64,000 nucleotides of DNA from Oryzomonas sp. (lineage in GTDB: Bacteria; Desulfobacterota; Desulfuromonadia; Geobacterales; Pseudopelobacteraceae), in NCBI GenBank assembly GCA_031292255.1, contig JARLHN010000016.1, forward strand, positions 186,001 through 250,000, in the 5' to 3' direction. Numbering within the stretch: position 1 is the stretch's first letter; each line of letters starts with the position of its first letter. The notes under the pieces were generated by a model, which saw only the letters and a program-made list of their open reading frames with translations, made no database searches and was not told the DNA's origin. Shown here piece by piece: positions 1 to 8,429 of this stretch. The translations under genes were made by a program, and so were the position numbers.

Positions 1-419
1 CCGCTCAGCCGGTAGAGGCTGTGCCAGACGGTGACGCAACGGCCGCAGGTGTGCCACTGTACCAATTCCCCCTTCGCGGAGGTGATGTGGCCGGGGTTGA
101 TATCCCGCGAGCCGCACTTGGGGCAGCGCTCGCCATGCTGCTTGACGAACACCTCCTGGGGCACGAATTCCGGTTTGATGGTCCCCTGGATCGCCTTGTA
201 GACCGTGGAGGTGGTTGCCACGCCGGAGACGCAGGCATCGGCCTCGGATGCACTGGCATCGGCGATCAACACCTCGGGTGGCGTGCTGTCCCGGTAAACC
301 AGGCTGCATGTGTAGCCCCTTGTGGTGCGTTCGATCTTCAGGCCAAAAGCGGTATCCTTGAGCGGCCCCAGGTTCAGTTCGGTACAGCGGGCCTTGAGTT
401 GCTTTTCAGTGACTTTCAT
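1..419 (-). CDS. Zinc-ribbon protein, 3' end outside window
   Basis: Open frame from an ATG at 417-419 (preceded by AGGAAACG, a good ribosome binding site) running off the left edge, so at least 139 codons. The visible part has a featureless N-terminal domain and, near residues 98-126, two Cys pairs (CPKCG and CGRC) about 24 residues apart, which reads as a zinc ribbon. I do not recognise the family. No membrane segment is visible. It is the last gene seen of the minus-strand series that includes uup, but about 180 bp of repeat-like DNA separates them, so it probably has its own promoter. Confidence 0.75.
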   Translation of the reverse strand, partial: MKVTEKQLKARCTELNLGPLKDTAFGLKIERTTRGYTCSLVYRDSTPPEVLIADASASEADACVSGVATTSTVYKAIQGTIKPEFVPQEVFVKQHGERCPKCGSRDINPGHITSAKGELVQWHTCGRCVTVWHSLYRLS

Positions 420-489
420 CGTTTCCTCGTAATATTTTCTCTTGGTTTGTCGTTCTTCTGCGTGCCGATACTTCATTCCGGTTTCAAAT

Positions 490-597
490 CAAAGATGACA
501 TCAAGGCGGCGAGGATCGAGGCGACGAAGGCCTACAGATAGTACGTTGAGGAGCCGAAGACGAGCCAACGACGATGCCGCTTTGGTTTGGCATTGGA
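490..597. repeat. Extragenic repeat-like element
   Basis: Non-coding stretch between the zinc-ribbon gene and uup with a GC-rich, purine-biased pattern (AAGGCGGCGAGG, GTTGAGGAGCCGAAGACG, CCAACGACGATGCCG). Its layout resembles the interior of the element at 14215-14377, which also has GGCGACGCAGG, AAGGAGCCGCAACGACG and a GCAGCGG block. I read it as a diverged member of the same type of intergenic repeat. This rests on eye alignment only. Confidence 0.4.
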
Positions 598-598
598 A

Positions 599-2485
599 TC
601 AGACGAGCGTCTCCAATTCCTCCCAACGGGCATAGGCAGCCGCCAACTCCTTCTCCAACTCCTCCAGCCGGGCGTTGATCGCCGTCACCTCGGCGCCGGC
701 CGATTTGTAAAAGCCGGGGTCGGCCAGGGTGGCGTGCAATCTTCCCTGTTCCTCCTCAATGCCTGCGATGCGGTCCGGCAGGGCAGCCAACTCCCGCTCC
801 TCCTTGAAGGAGAGCTTGCGGGGCCGTTCCTTCTGGGACCTGGACTTCTCCTGGGTCGGCCTGGATGCAACCGGGGCGGCGGGCGTCTTCGCGGCGGCCT
901 GCCGCAGCCAGTCGTCGTACCCCCCCACGTATTCGCGGACCGTGCCGTCGCCGGAGAGTACCAGCGTGCTCCCCACCACGTTGTTGAGAAACTCCCGGTC
1001 GTGGCTCACCAGGAGCAGGGTCCCGGAATACTCCAGCAGCAGGTCCTCCAACAGGTCCAGGGTCTCGGCGTCCAGGTCGTTGGTCGGCTCGTCCATCACC
1101 AGCACGTTGGAGGGTCTGGTGAACAGCTTGGCCAGGAGCAGCCGGTTGCGCTCGCCGCCGGAGAGAATCGAGACCGGGCTGCGGGCCCGCTCGGGAGAGA
1201 ACAGGAAGTCCTGCAGATAGCCGATGATGTGGCGGCTTTTACCGTTGATCACCAGGGTGTCGTTCCCCTCGCCGACGTTGTCCTGCACACTCCTGTCCGG
1301 GTCGAGCTGTTCCCGCATCTGGTCGAAATAAACGATCTCCAGGCGGCTGCCCTGCTTGACCATGCCCTGGTCCGGCGCCAGCTCTCCCAGCAACAGGCGC
1401 AGAAGGGTGGTCTTGCCCGAACCGTTGGGACCGATGATCCCCACCCGGTCTCCGCGCATGATGGTGGTGGTCAGGTTGGCGATGATCGGGCGGCCGTCGT
1501 AGGCAAAGGAGACGTCCTCCACCTCCGCCACCAGCCGGCCGGAACGCTCCGCCTCCTGCAACTGGATCTTGGCCGTGCCCTGGCGCTCCCGGCGCTGGCG
1601 GTACTCTTCGCGCAGGTTCTTCAAGGCCCGCACCCGACCTTCGTTCCTGGTCCGGCGTGCCTTGATCCCCTGCCTGACCCAGGCCTCTTCCTGGGCCAGT
1701 TTCTTGTCGAACAGCGCCCGACGGGTGACCTCGGCTTCCAGCAGGGCCTCGCGGCGTTCCACGAACTCTTCGTAGCCGCAGGTAAAGGCATAGACCCGCC
1801 CCCGGTCCAACTCCGCCACCCGGTTGGCCAGCCGCCGGGCAAAAGCCCGGTCATGGGTCACGAAGACCAGTGTCTTGACTTGGCGCAGCAGGAAATCCTC
1901 CAGCCAGAGTATGGTGTCGATGTCCAGGTGATTGGTCGGCTCGTCCAGGAGCAGGATATCCGGCGCGGCAATCAGCGCCTTTGCCAGCAGCACCCGGCGC
2001 ATGGTACCACCCGAGAGGGACGAAAAGCGGGCCTCGGCATCCAGGTGCAGCCGGCTCAGCACCCGCTCCACCTCCTGGTGCAGACTCCAGCCCCCTTCCT
2101 CCTCCAGCCTGTGCTGCAACTCCTCCAACTCGGCCAGGAGCGCCGCGCCTCCCTCCAGCGACAGGCAATGGGCGACCCGGTGGTATTCGGCCAACAGTGC
2201 AGCCGCATTGCCCATGCCCGAGGCCACCACGTCGAAGACCGTGCCGTCGATCCCCTTTGGCACATCCTGGGAGACCAGGGCTACCCGCAGCCCCTGTTGG
2301 CGTTGGATCTCGCCCCCCTCCACGGGGAGTTCGCCGCCGACCAGCTTGAGAAGCGTCGATTTGCCGGTGCCGTTGCGCCCCAGCAGGCAGAGCCGGTCGC
2401 CCGGCTCGATCTGGAGATTGATGCTCTCGAAGAGCGGCGGCCCGCCAAAGGCCAAGGTTATGTCGCGAAGGGTGATGAGTGCCAC
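599..2485 (-). CDS. uup: ABC-F ATPase Uup
   Basis: A 628-residue soluble protein with two ABC cassettes and no membrane segments. Cassette 1 has Walker A GRNGTGKST (36-44), signature LSGGT (157-161) and Walker B LLLDEPTNHLD (about 178-188). Cassette 2 has GPNGSGKTT (about 355), SGGERNRLLLAKL (about 440) and VMDEPTNDLD (about 465). The linker contains the Uup-typical stretch KLAQEEAWVRQGIKARRT, and a charged coiled-coil C-terminal domain starts near residue 560. Length and linker match E. coli Uup (635 aa) better than EttA, which lacks this C-terminal domain. ABC-F proteins act on ribosomes, and Uup has also been linked to DNA structure and transposon excision; the precise role here is not shown by sequence. 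Confidence 0.93.
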   Translation of the reverse strand: MALITLRDITLAFGGPPLFESINLQIEPGDRLCLLGRNGTGKSTLLKLVGGELPVEGGEIQRQQGLRVALVSQDVPKGIDGTVFDVVASGMGNAAALLAEYHRVAHCLSLEGGAALLAELEELQHRLEEEGGWSLHQEVERVLSRLHLDAEARFSSLSGGTMRRVLLAKALIAAPDILLLDEPTNHLDIDTILWLEDFLLRQVKTLVFVTHDRAFARRLANRVAELDRGRVYAFTCGYEEFVERREALLEAEVTRRALFDKKLAQEEAWVRQGIKARRTRNEGRVRALKNLREEYRQRRERQGTAKIQLQEAERSGRLVAEVEDVSFAYDGRPIIANLTTTIMRGDRVGIIGPNGSGKTTLLRLLLGELAPDQGMVKQGSRLEIVYFDQMREQLDPDRSVQDNVGEGNDTLVINGKSRHIIGYLQDFLFSPERARSPVSILSGGERNRLLLAKLFTRPSNVLVMDEPTNDLDAETLDLLEDLLLEYSGTLLLVSHDREFLNNVVGSTLVLSGDGTVREYVGGYDDWLRQAAAKTPAAPVASRPTQEKSRSQKERPRKLSFKEERELAALPDRIAGIEEEQGRLHATLADPGFYKSAGAEVTAINARLEELEKELAAAYARWEELETLV

Positions 2486-2556
2486 GGATACCTCATGAGG
2501 TGGTTCAGGTTAACGTTACGAATAAATCTATTGCGCCGGTAAACACCTGAACTGCA

Positions 2557-2578
2557 GGGGCGCGGCAAGCAGCGCCCC
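2557..2578. terminator. GC-rich hairpin
   Basis: Arms GGGGCGC (2557-2563) and GCGCCCC (2572-2578) with an 8-nt loop lie between the methyltransferase gene and uup. There is no clear U-tract on the minus strand, so termination activity is uncertain. Confidence 0.35.
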
Positions 2579-2649
2579 TTCATCAGGATTTTAATGGATT
2601 CTACCCGACAGCCTCCATCAACCCGGCTACAGTACTCACTTGGGGAGGC

Positions 2650-2690
2650 GTTGGGGACATTTGCAAGTTCAACGTTCAAATGTCCCCAAC
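2650..2690. repeat. 14-bp perfect inverted repeat over a stop codon
   Basis: GTTGGGGACATTTG (2650-2663) and its exact complement (2677-2690) are separated by 13 nt. The right arm contains the TGA of the methyltransferase gene (2676-2678), so the last codons are part of the stem. It could be a 3'-end stabilising or terminating hairpin or an extragenic palindromic element. No long U-tract follows. Confidence 0.6.
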
Positions 2691-3629
2691 AAGTGCCCGG
2701 GCCAGACAGTCGATATGGCGGTCGTCGGTACCGCAGCACCCCCCCAGCACCTTCAGGTTCAACTCCCTGCGCAGGGCGGCCACGTCCGCGCCAAAGATCT
2801 CCGGCGCCTCCTCCACCAATTCGGTGCTGTTGTCCAACTCTTCCGGGCTTATGGCGGCGGTGTTGGCAAACAGGCCGATCATTCGCTCCCTGACATGGGG
2901 TGACGAGTTGCGCTCGTGGCTGACGGCGCGGCGGAAGACCGAGGCGTGGGAACAATTGACCAGATAGGCCTGCGGCGGCGGTGAGGCCTGGCTGTCGATG
3001 GCCGCAATGGCGACCTTGAGCGGCGTACCGTCCAGCAAGGTCCCTTCTGGGCGGACCACGAAACTGACCAGGTAGGGCAGGCCGGTAGCCGCCTGGGCCT
3101 GGGCCAGACCGACTGCCTCGCTCAGTGCCGGCAGGGTGGCGGCCAGCAGAAGATCGACCCCCGCGGCTGCCAGCGTCTCGGCCTGCCAGGCGTGGAAGGC
3201 GCGCGCCTCAGGGGTGCCCAAGGCCTCCTCCGGCTTGTAGGCATCCCCCTTGCAGCTCATCAGGCCGCTGATGATCACTTTTTTGCCGAAATCGCCCTGC
3301 TCCCGGCGCAGGGCATCCAGAAAGCGGAAGTTGTCGCCGTTCAGGTCGCGGCCGGCCAGCCCGGCGGCGGCAATGCGCCCGCGGCCGGCCCGCCAGGTGG
3401 GGGTGGAGAGCAGAAGCGGCAGGCCGTAGCTGCGGCCAATGGCCAGGTACTGGCGGCAGATCTCTGTCAGGGCGCTCCGCCCGCGGTCGTCGTAGATCAG
3501 GGCCGAATTGACCACGTTCTCGTCCAGGCGGATGCCGGGCATGCGCCGCAGGCGCTCGATGACCGCCCCCTCGCCCAGGATGACGGGAGATGTTTCCAAA
3601 AGCTTCTGAAAGGCGCCCGTATGATTCAT
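2676..3629 (-). CDS. Homocysteine S-methyltransferase family protein
   Basis: 317 residues from the ATG at 3629, preceded by GGAG five bases upstream; an in-frame start at 3668 is possible but has no such site. The C-terminal GGCCGTDDRHI is the double-cysteine zinc motif of the Pfam S-methyl_trans fold, and VNCSH near residue 220 supplies the third cysteine. This is the BHMT/MmuM/MetH N-domain family, which transfers a methyl group to homocysteine or a related thiol from a donor such as S-methylmethionine. The donor cannot be read from the sequence. It is a stand-alone domain, without the cobalamin modules of MetH. It follows pilT in the same direction with an 80-bp gap. Confidence 0.82.
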   Translation of the reverse strand: MNHTGAFQKLLETSPVILGEGAVIERLRRMPGIRLDENVVNSALIYDDRGRSALTEICRQYLAIGRSYGLPLLLSTPTWRAGRGRIAAAGLAGRDLNGDNFRFLDALRREQGDFGKKVIISGLMSCKGDAYKPEEALGTPEARAFHAWQAETLAAAGVDLLLAATLPALSEAVGLAQAQAATGLPYLVSFVVRPEGTLLDGTPLKVAIAAIDSQASPPPQAYLVNCSHASVFRRAVSHERNSSPHVRERMIGLFANTAAISPEELDNSTELVEEAPEIFGADVAALRRELNLKVLGGCCGTDDRHIDCLARALVGDI

Positions 3630-3711
3630 GCTACTCCAAGCCCTCCATGCGCCGCGAAGCCGAAACAATGCTGCAAATGGATTGCCCTGAAACGAAAGGT
3701 CCCGATGTCCC

Positions 3712-4803
3712 TCAACGCCCCGGCATGGCCGGCCCCCCTCCCTGCTGGGGAGGCAGGTACTGTTCGAACTGTTTTTTGTCGATGGAACAGCGGTAAGCCT
3801 CTTCAGGGTTGATGCGCTTGGTCTTGAGCAGGTCCAGCAGGTGCTGGTCCATGAGCTGCATGCCGTCCTTCTTGGCGGTCTGGATGATGGAAGGAATCTG
3901 GAAGGTCTTGCCCTCCCGGATCAGGTTGGCTATGGCCGGGGTGCCGATCATGATCTCCAGGGCAGCGGTGCGCCCCTTGCCGTCGGCGGTCTTGAGCAAC
4001 TGCTGGCAGACCACCCCCTTGAGGGATTCGGACAACATGGCGCGCACCTGCTCCTGCTGGTCGGTGGGGAAGACGTCGATAATGCGGTCGATGGTCTTGG
4101 CCGCGGTGTTGGTATGCAGGGTGCCGAACACCAGATGGCCGGTCTCGGCGGCGCTCATGGCCAGGGAGATGGTCGTCAGGTCACGCATCTCGCCGACCAG
4201 GATGATGTCCGGGTCTTCGCGCAGGGCCGCGCGCAGGGCCGAGGCGAAACTTTCGGTATGTTCGCCGATCTGGCGCTGGTTCAACAGCGACAGCTTGTTC
4301 TCGTGGATGAACTCCAGGGGGTCCTCAAGGGTCAGGATGTGCTCCTTGCGGGTGGCGTTGATCAGGTCGATCATGGCCGCCAGGGTGGTGGATTTTCCTG
4401 AACCGGTCGGCCCGGTCACCAGCACCAGCCCCTTCTTGAAATTGGTCATACGCAGCACGCCGTCCGGCAGTTGGAGATCTTCCGCCGAGAGGATCTTGCT
4501 GGGAATCATGCGGAACACGCCGGCGATGCCGCGGTGCTGCATGAAGATGTTGCCGCGGAACCGGGCCAGTTCTGGCACGGCGTAGGCAAAGTCCAGGTCT
4601 TTGGTGGCCTCGAAATGTGCGCGCTGTTTTTCGTCAAGTATCTCGAACAGGACCTCCCTGAGTTCTTCATCTGCCAGGCTTTTGAAGTTGAGCCGCACCA
4701 TTTCGCCGTTCAGACGGAAAATAGGCGGATTCCCGGTGGAAAGGTGCAGGTCAGAGGCCCCCTGTTCCCTCATCATCCTGAAAAGCGCGTCGATCTTTGC
4801 CAT
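3712..4803 (-). CDS. pilT: Type IV pilus retraction ATPase PilT
   Basis: 363 residues, normal PilT length. It has the N-terminal PAS-like domain (SDLHLSTGNPPIFRLNGE), Walker A GPTGSGKST near 135-143, Asp box, Walker B with ILVGEMRD near 200, and the His box FGTLHTNTAAKTIDRI near 225-240. The C-terminus is Pro/Gly-rich (PPQQGGGPAMPGR). GGAGG lies upstream of the start. PilT hexamers depolymerise pilin at the inner-membrane base of type IV pili. Geobacter genomes usually carry several pilT paralogs, so this need not be the only one. It lies 32 bp downstream of the GspE-like gene and is probably co-transcribed with it. Confidence 0.95.
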   Translation of the reverse strand: MAKIDALFRMMREQGASDLHLSTGNPPIFRLNGEMVRLNFKSLADEELREVLFEILDEKQRAHFEATKDLDFAYAVPELARFRGNIFMQHRGIAGVFRMIPSKILSAEDLQLPDGVLRMTNFKKGLVLVTGPTGSGKSTTLAAMIDLINATRKEHILTLEDPLEFIHENKLSLLNQRQIGEHTESFASALRAALREDPDIILVGEMRDLTTISLAMSAAETGHLVFGTLHTNTAAKTIDRIIDVFPTDQQEQVRAMLSESLKGVVCQQLLKTADGKGRTAALEIMIGTPAIANLIREGKTFQIPSIIQTAKKDGMQLMDQHLLDLLKTKRINPEEAYRCSIDKKQFEQYLPPQQGGGPAMPGR

Positions 4804-4835
4804 ATTGGGATACCTCCACTGTTCTCACGGTCACA

Positions 4836-6488
4836 TCACAGCACCACCGAGGCGATATACTCCTCCGGCGATACCTCGCCCTCCCTCAAAAGCCGCAGCC
4901 CCTCCTGGTCGCTGCCGTGGTAATCCACCATGCGCAGGTAGTTGTCCAGGGCCGCCACATCCGGCGACTGCTCGAAGATCCGCAGGAATTCGTCGTCGAA
5001 TACCAGCGCGTCCAGCAGGAAACGCCGCTCGCTGAATCCGCTGTGGCCGCACTCTTCGCAGCCGCTGGTGCGGTAGAAGGTGGCCGGCGGCTGCGCCAGG
5101 CGCATGACGGTCTGCTCCTCCCGGAGCGGGATGCAGGCGGTCCGGCACGAGGGGCAGAGTATCTGAATCCCCTTGAAGGATACCAGGCCGTTGACGAAGC
5201 CCGGCAGAAAGTAGTTTTTCTGCTGGTAGAGCAGGAGGTGTCGCAGGGCATTGCGGAGGCCGCGGATCTCCAGGCCCGCCAGAACCAGTTTCCCGCGCAT
5301 GGCAGCGCGACAGGCGGCGGTGAAGGGCATTCCCTCGGTGGCATCCTCGATCACCAGGATATCCGGGTCGTGGTCCAGGGCGTCCATGATCAGCCGGGCG
5401 CGCCCCGCCTCGGAGCCGGGGAGGGGGATACGCGGAAACCGTTTGTTCATCCGGCCCGGCTCCTCCCCCAGGATGATGACGTTCTTCCCCGAGGTGTCGG
5501 CTTCCTCCAGCATGAGATCGATGAAACGGCAGCGTTCTCGGCTGTTGTGCGAAGCGAAAAAGGTAATGCCCTGCTTCGATCCGGCCAGCAGGTTGAAGGC
5601 AGCCTCCTGCGCCACCGGCAGGCGCAGTTCGGTTACCCGGCGCGGGACGACGGCGCTGACATGGGTCCGCAGGGTGATGTAATCGCCACCCTGGCCCTGC
5701 ATGACGGCCACCTGAAAGGTGATCGGACGGGATTTGTAGGTGAAGGGGAACAGGCCGGTAGCGCTCGATTCGGTAAAGTGAGCGATATTGGCGCTCTTAC
5801 GCAGCCGTAGAGCAACGTCGGGATAGTAATTGGGCGCCAGGGTGCCGATGGGGCTGGTGGCGCCTCCCCGCTTGACGGTAATCGCCACCGCGTCGCCGAG
5901 GGGTTGCAGGGAGAGCGATGACAGACGGTTTTGGATGATGAAAACCATCAGGTAGTTGAGCAGCGTGCAGCCGCTGATATCATTGTTTATGGCCTCAAGG
6001 GCCTTGACGGAGAAAACTGTCGAGCTGAAGCCAAGACAGGCATGGCCGGCCGGACCGTACCATACGTCAAGCATCTCGCGGATCTCCCGGATCAGCGCCA
6101 CTGACAGGTTGACCACCAGGCCGGTCTGACGCTCCACCGCCTCGATTGCCGCGCGGTTGAGCGGGTCGGCGATGGCGATGCTCAATTCGCCGCCGGCGCA
6201 GATCAGGGGGATGAGGTTGTAGGCCCGGGCCATCTCGGCCGGCACAAGGGCGGTGGCTTCCGGGTCGATCATTTCCTTTTTCAGGCGGATATAGGGAAGA
6301 TCCAACTGGTTGGAGAGCGCCCAGTCGATATCCTCCTGGGTGACGATCCCCAGGCTGACCAGCGCCTCGCCGAAACGGTTGCCGGAACGCTTCTGCTCCT
6401 CAAGGGCGCTGGCGATATCCGACTCGGTAATGATCTGCGAAGAAGAAAGTATATGGCCCAGGGAGCCTTTTTTCGCCAGCTCTGTCAT
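4836..6488 (-). CDS. GspE/PilB-like protein lacking the Walker A motif
   Basis: About 550 residues. The start is ATG 6488 with GGAGG six bases upstream; a TTG lies four codons earlier. Residues 1-150 are the GspE/MshE N-terminal domain (GSLGHILSSSQIITESDIASALEEQ, then GIVTQEDIDWALSNQLDLPYI). The middle follows the secretion ATPase fold, but FFASHNSRERCRF stands where GPTGSGKTTTL is expected near 315, DPDILVIEDATEG replaces the Walker B/Asp segment, and the His box is unrecognisable. The tetracysteine zinc finger is kept (CPSC near 446, then CEECG). It therefore looks like a catalytically dead or strongly diverged paralog. Position directly before pilT suggests a regulatory or structural role in the pilus motor; that role is inference. 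Confidence 0.8.
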   Translation of the reverse strand: MTELAKKGSLGHILSSSQIITESDIASALEEQKRSGNRFGEALVSLGIVTQEDIDWALSNQLDLPYIRLKKEMIDPEATALVPAEMARAYNLIPLICAGGELSIAIADPLNRAAIEAVERQTGLVVNLSVALIREIREMLDVWYGPAGHACLGFSSTVFSVKALEAINNDISGCTLLNYLMVFIIQNRLSSLSLQPLGDAVAITVKRGGATSPIGTLAPNYYPDVALRLRKSANIAHFTESSATGLFPFTYKSRPITFQVAVMQGQGGDYITLRTHVSAVVPRRVTELRLPVAQEAAFNLLAGSKQGITFFASHNSRERCRFIDLMLEEADTSGKNVIILGEEPGRMNKRFPRIPLPGSEAGRARLIMDALDHDPDILVIEDATEGMPFTAACRAAMRGKLVLAGLEIRGLRNALRHLLLYQQKNYFLPGFVNGLVSFKGIQILCPSCRTACIPLREEQTVMRLAQPPATFYRTSGCEECGHSGFSERRFLLDALVFDDEFLRIFEQSPDVAALDNYLRMVDYHGSDQEGLRLLREGEVSPEEYIASVVL

Positions 6489-6607
6489 ACTGTCCTCCAA
6501 GGGGCGTTGTACCGATTCCCAATCAAGGCGCTATCTTGATTTCATCCCTGATTTGATATCGGTTTTACGCATGTATGCAGCCGCAGCGCGGATGCCGGGA
6601 AGCGGCA

Positions 6608-7978
6608 TCACGCATCGATCCGGTCGCTTTTGTTCTCAAAACGGGTATGCTCGCCGATAAAGACGAGTTCAACCGTGCCGATGGCGCCGTTACGTTGTTT
6701 GCCGATGATGATCTCGGCGTTTTTGTCGTGGTTCTGGGTACAGGAGCCGTCCCGCTTGCGGCAGTGTTCACAGTAGACCGCTTCGCGATAAACGAACATG
6801 ATGACGTCGGCGTCCTGCTCGATGGCGCCCGACTCGCGCAGGTCGCTCATCATGGGGCGCTTGTCGCCGCGGCTCTCCAGGCTGCGGTTGAGCTGGGAGA
6901 GGGCCACCACCGGCACGTTCAACTCCTTGGCCAGGGCCTTGAGCGAACGGGAGATGTCCGAAATCTCCTGCTGGCGCGATTCGACGTTGGCGCTGCCCCG
7001 CATGAGCTGCAGGTAGTCAACGATAATCAGGCCGATGTCGTGTTCGCTCTTCAGCCGCCGCGCCTTGGAACGCAGCTCCAGCACGCTGATGGCCGGGGTG
7101 TCGTCGATGAAGATCTTGGAGTCGTACAGCGTGCTGGCGGCCCGCTGCAACCGGGGCCAATCCGAATCTTGAAAATGGCCGGTGCGCATCTTGCCGAAAT
7201 CAACCCTGGCAATGGAGGCAAAAAAGCGCATCACAAGCTGCTCCTTGCCCATCTCCAGGGAGAAGATCACCGAGGGGACCTTTTTCTTGGCTTCGGCGCT
7301 GGCGTACTGGGCGATGTTGAGCGCCAGGGTGGTCTTGCCCATGGAGGGGCGGGCTGCGATGATGATCAGGTCGCCGGGCTGAAAGCCGGCGGTCATGAGG
7401 TCCAGGTCCGTATAGCCGGTAGGGGTGCCGGTGACGTGCTCCTTACGGTCGTGCAGGGTCTGGAGGATCTTGAAGGTATCCTTGATGATCTCCTGCACCG
7501 GTACGTACTGGGGCCGCAACTTGTTCTCGGATATCTCGTAGATCTCCTTCTGCGCCATGTCCAGCAGTTCATTGACGTCCGACTGTTCGTCGTAGCCGCG
7601 GGTGGCAATCTCGGTAGCCACGGAGATCAGCTTGCGATTGATCGACTTTTCCTTAACGATCTTGCAATAATAGCTGACATTAGCCGCCGTGGGGACGTAG
7701 TCCACCAGGGTCGCCAAATAGGCCGCACCCCCTGCCTCCTCCAGCTCGCCCTCTTTTCTGAGGGTATCGGTCATGGTTATCAGATCGCACGGCTCGCGCA
7801 GGTCGGAGAGGCGCATCATGGCCCGGAATATCTTGCGATGGCTTTCGCGGTAGAAGTCATCCGGCCCAAGGATCTCCAGCGCGCGGTTGATGGCGTCGTT
7901 GTCGATCAGGACCCCTCCCAGGATGGACATCTCCGCCTCCAGGCTCTGGGGGGGAAGTTTGCGAGATTCGTCTGTCAT
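6608..7978 (-). CDS. dnaB: Replicative DNA helicase DnaB
   Basis: 456 residues, standard length. The N-terminal domain begins PPQSLEAEMSILGGVLIDNDA. The RecA-like domain has Walker A ARPSMGKTT near 208-216, IIVDYLQLM, and the DLRESGAIEQDADVIMF motif. Near residues 395-412 the loop after YREAVY is Cys-rich (C-x2-C-x6-C-x3-H), where many DnaB proteins have an acidic YNPE-type linker; this may bind a metal. AAGG precedes the start. It unwinds DNA at the replication fork. It sits 25 bp after cheW, so it is probably transcribed with the chemotaxis pair, an uncommon partner for dnaB. Confidence 0.96.
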   Translation of the reverse strand: MTDESRKLPPQSLEAEMSILGGVLIDNDAINRALEILGPDDFYRESHRKIFRAMMRLSDLREPCDLITMTDTLRKEGELEEAGGAAYLATLVDYVPTAANVSYYCKIVKEKSINRKLISVATEIATRGYDEQSDVNELLDMAQKEIYEISENKLRPQYVPVQEIIKDTFKILQTLHDRKEHVTGTPTGYTDLDLMTAGFQPGDLIIIAARPSMGKTTLALNIAQYASAEAKKKVPSVIFSLEMGKEQLVMRFFASIARVDFGKMRTGHFQDSDWPRLQRAASTLYDSKIFIDDTPAISVLELRSKARRLKSEHDIGLIIVDYLQLMRGSANVESRQQEISDISRSLKALAKELNVPVVALSQLNRSLESRGDKRPMMSDLRESGAIEQDADVIMFVYREAVYCEHCRKRDGSCTQNHDKNAEIIIGKQRNGAIGTVELVFIGEHTRFENKSDRIDA

Positions 7979-8003
7979 ACTCTTACCTTTTTCATGAAGC
8001 AGA

Positions 8004-8429
8004 TTAAGGATTTATGGTTTCCGCAGCCAGCTGTGCAATGGCGGCCACGTCAAGCAGGATGCATTCGCCTTCGGGAAGATGGAGCACGGCGGAAGCACAG
8101 GGAACATCGGGCGCTTCGTCCAGAGTGACCTGATCCGGCGGCGCAATCTTGAGGACCCGCTCCACCAGGAAAGCCAGGGAAGCGATGCGGGGGTCAGCCA
8201 CGATCACCTTTTCCAGGTCGTGGTAACTGGGCAATCCCAGGAAGGCGGCCAGATCCATGACCGCAACAATGGTGTCGTGGAAATTCATTGCCCCGACGTA
8301 ACAGGAAGGGCTGCCGGGGATGGGCCGGGTAAGCGGCGGTTCGTCCACCTCCGCCACCTGCAGCAGGTTGACGGCAAAACGACGCCCCTGCAGGGTGAAC
8401 AGGAGGTATCCCTGCTGTTGCTGGGTCAT
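8004..8429 (-). CDS. cheW: CheW-like chemotaxis coupling protein
   Basis: 141 residues, a single CheW domain. Typical elements are [21 protein letters not shown] at the N-terminus, the [35 protein letters not shown] core and a C-terminal ILLDVAAI strand. It would couple a chemoreceptor to a CheA-type kinase at the inner membrane. Its start overlaps the end of the MCP gene by 4 bp (ATGA), so the two are translationally coupled and it is probably the dedicated adaptor of that receptor. No cheA is in this window. Confidence 0.88.
   Translation of the reverse strand: MTQQQQGYLLFTLQGRRFAVNLLQVAEVDEPPLTRPIPGSPSCYVGAMNFHDTIVAVMDLAAFLGLPSYHDLEKVIVADPRIASLAFLVERVLKIAPPDQVTLDEAPDVPCASAVLHLPEGECILLDVAAIAQLAAETINP

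Noticed and set aside
587-2542. Plus-strand 651-codon frame opposite uup.
   Set aside because: It is the antisense of a clear ABC-F gene in GC-rich DNA and has no recognisable domain.
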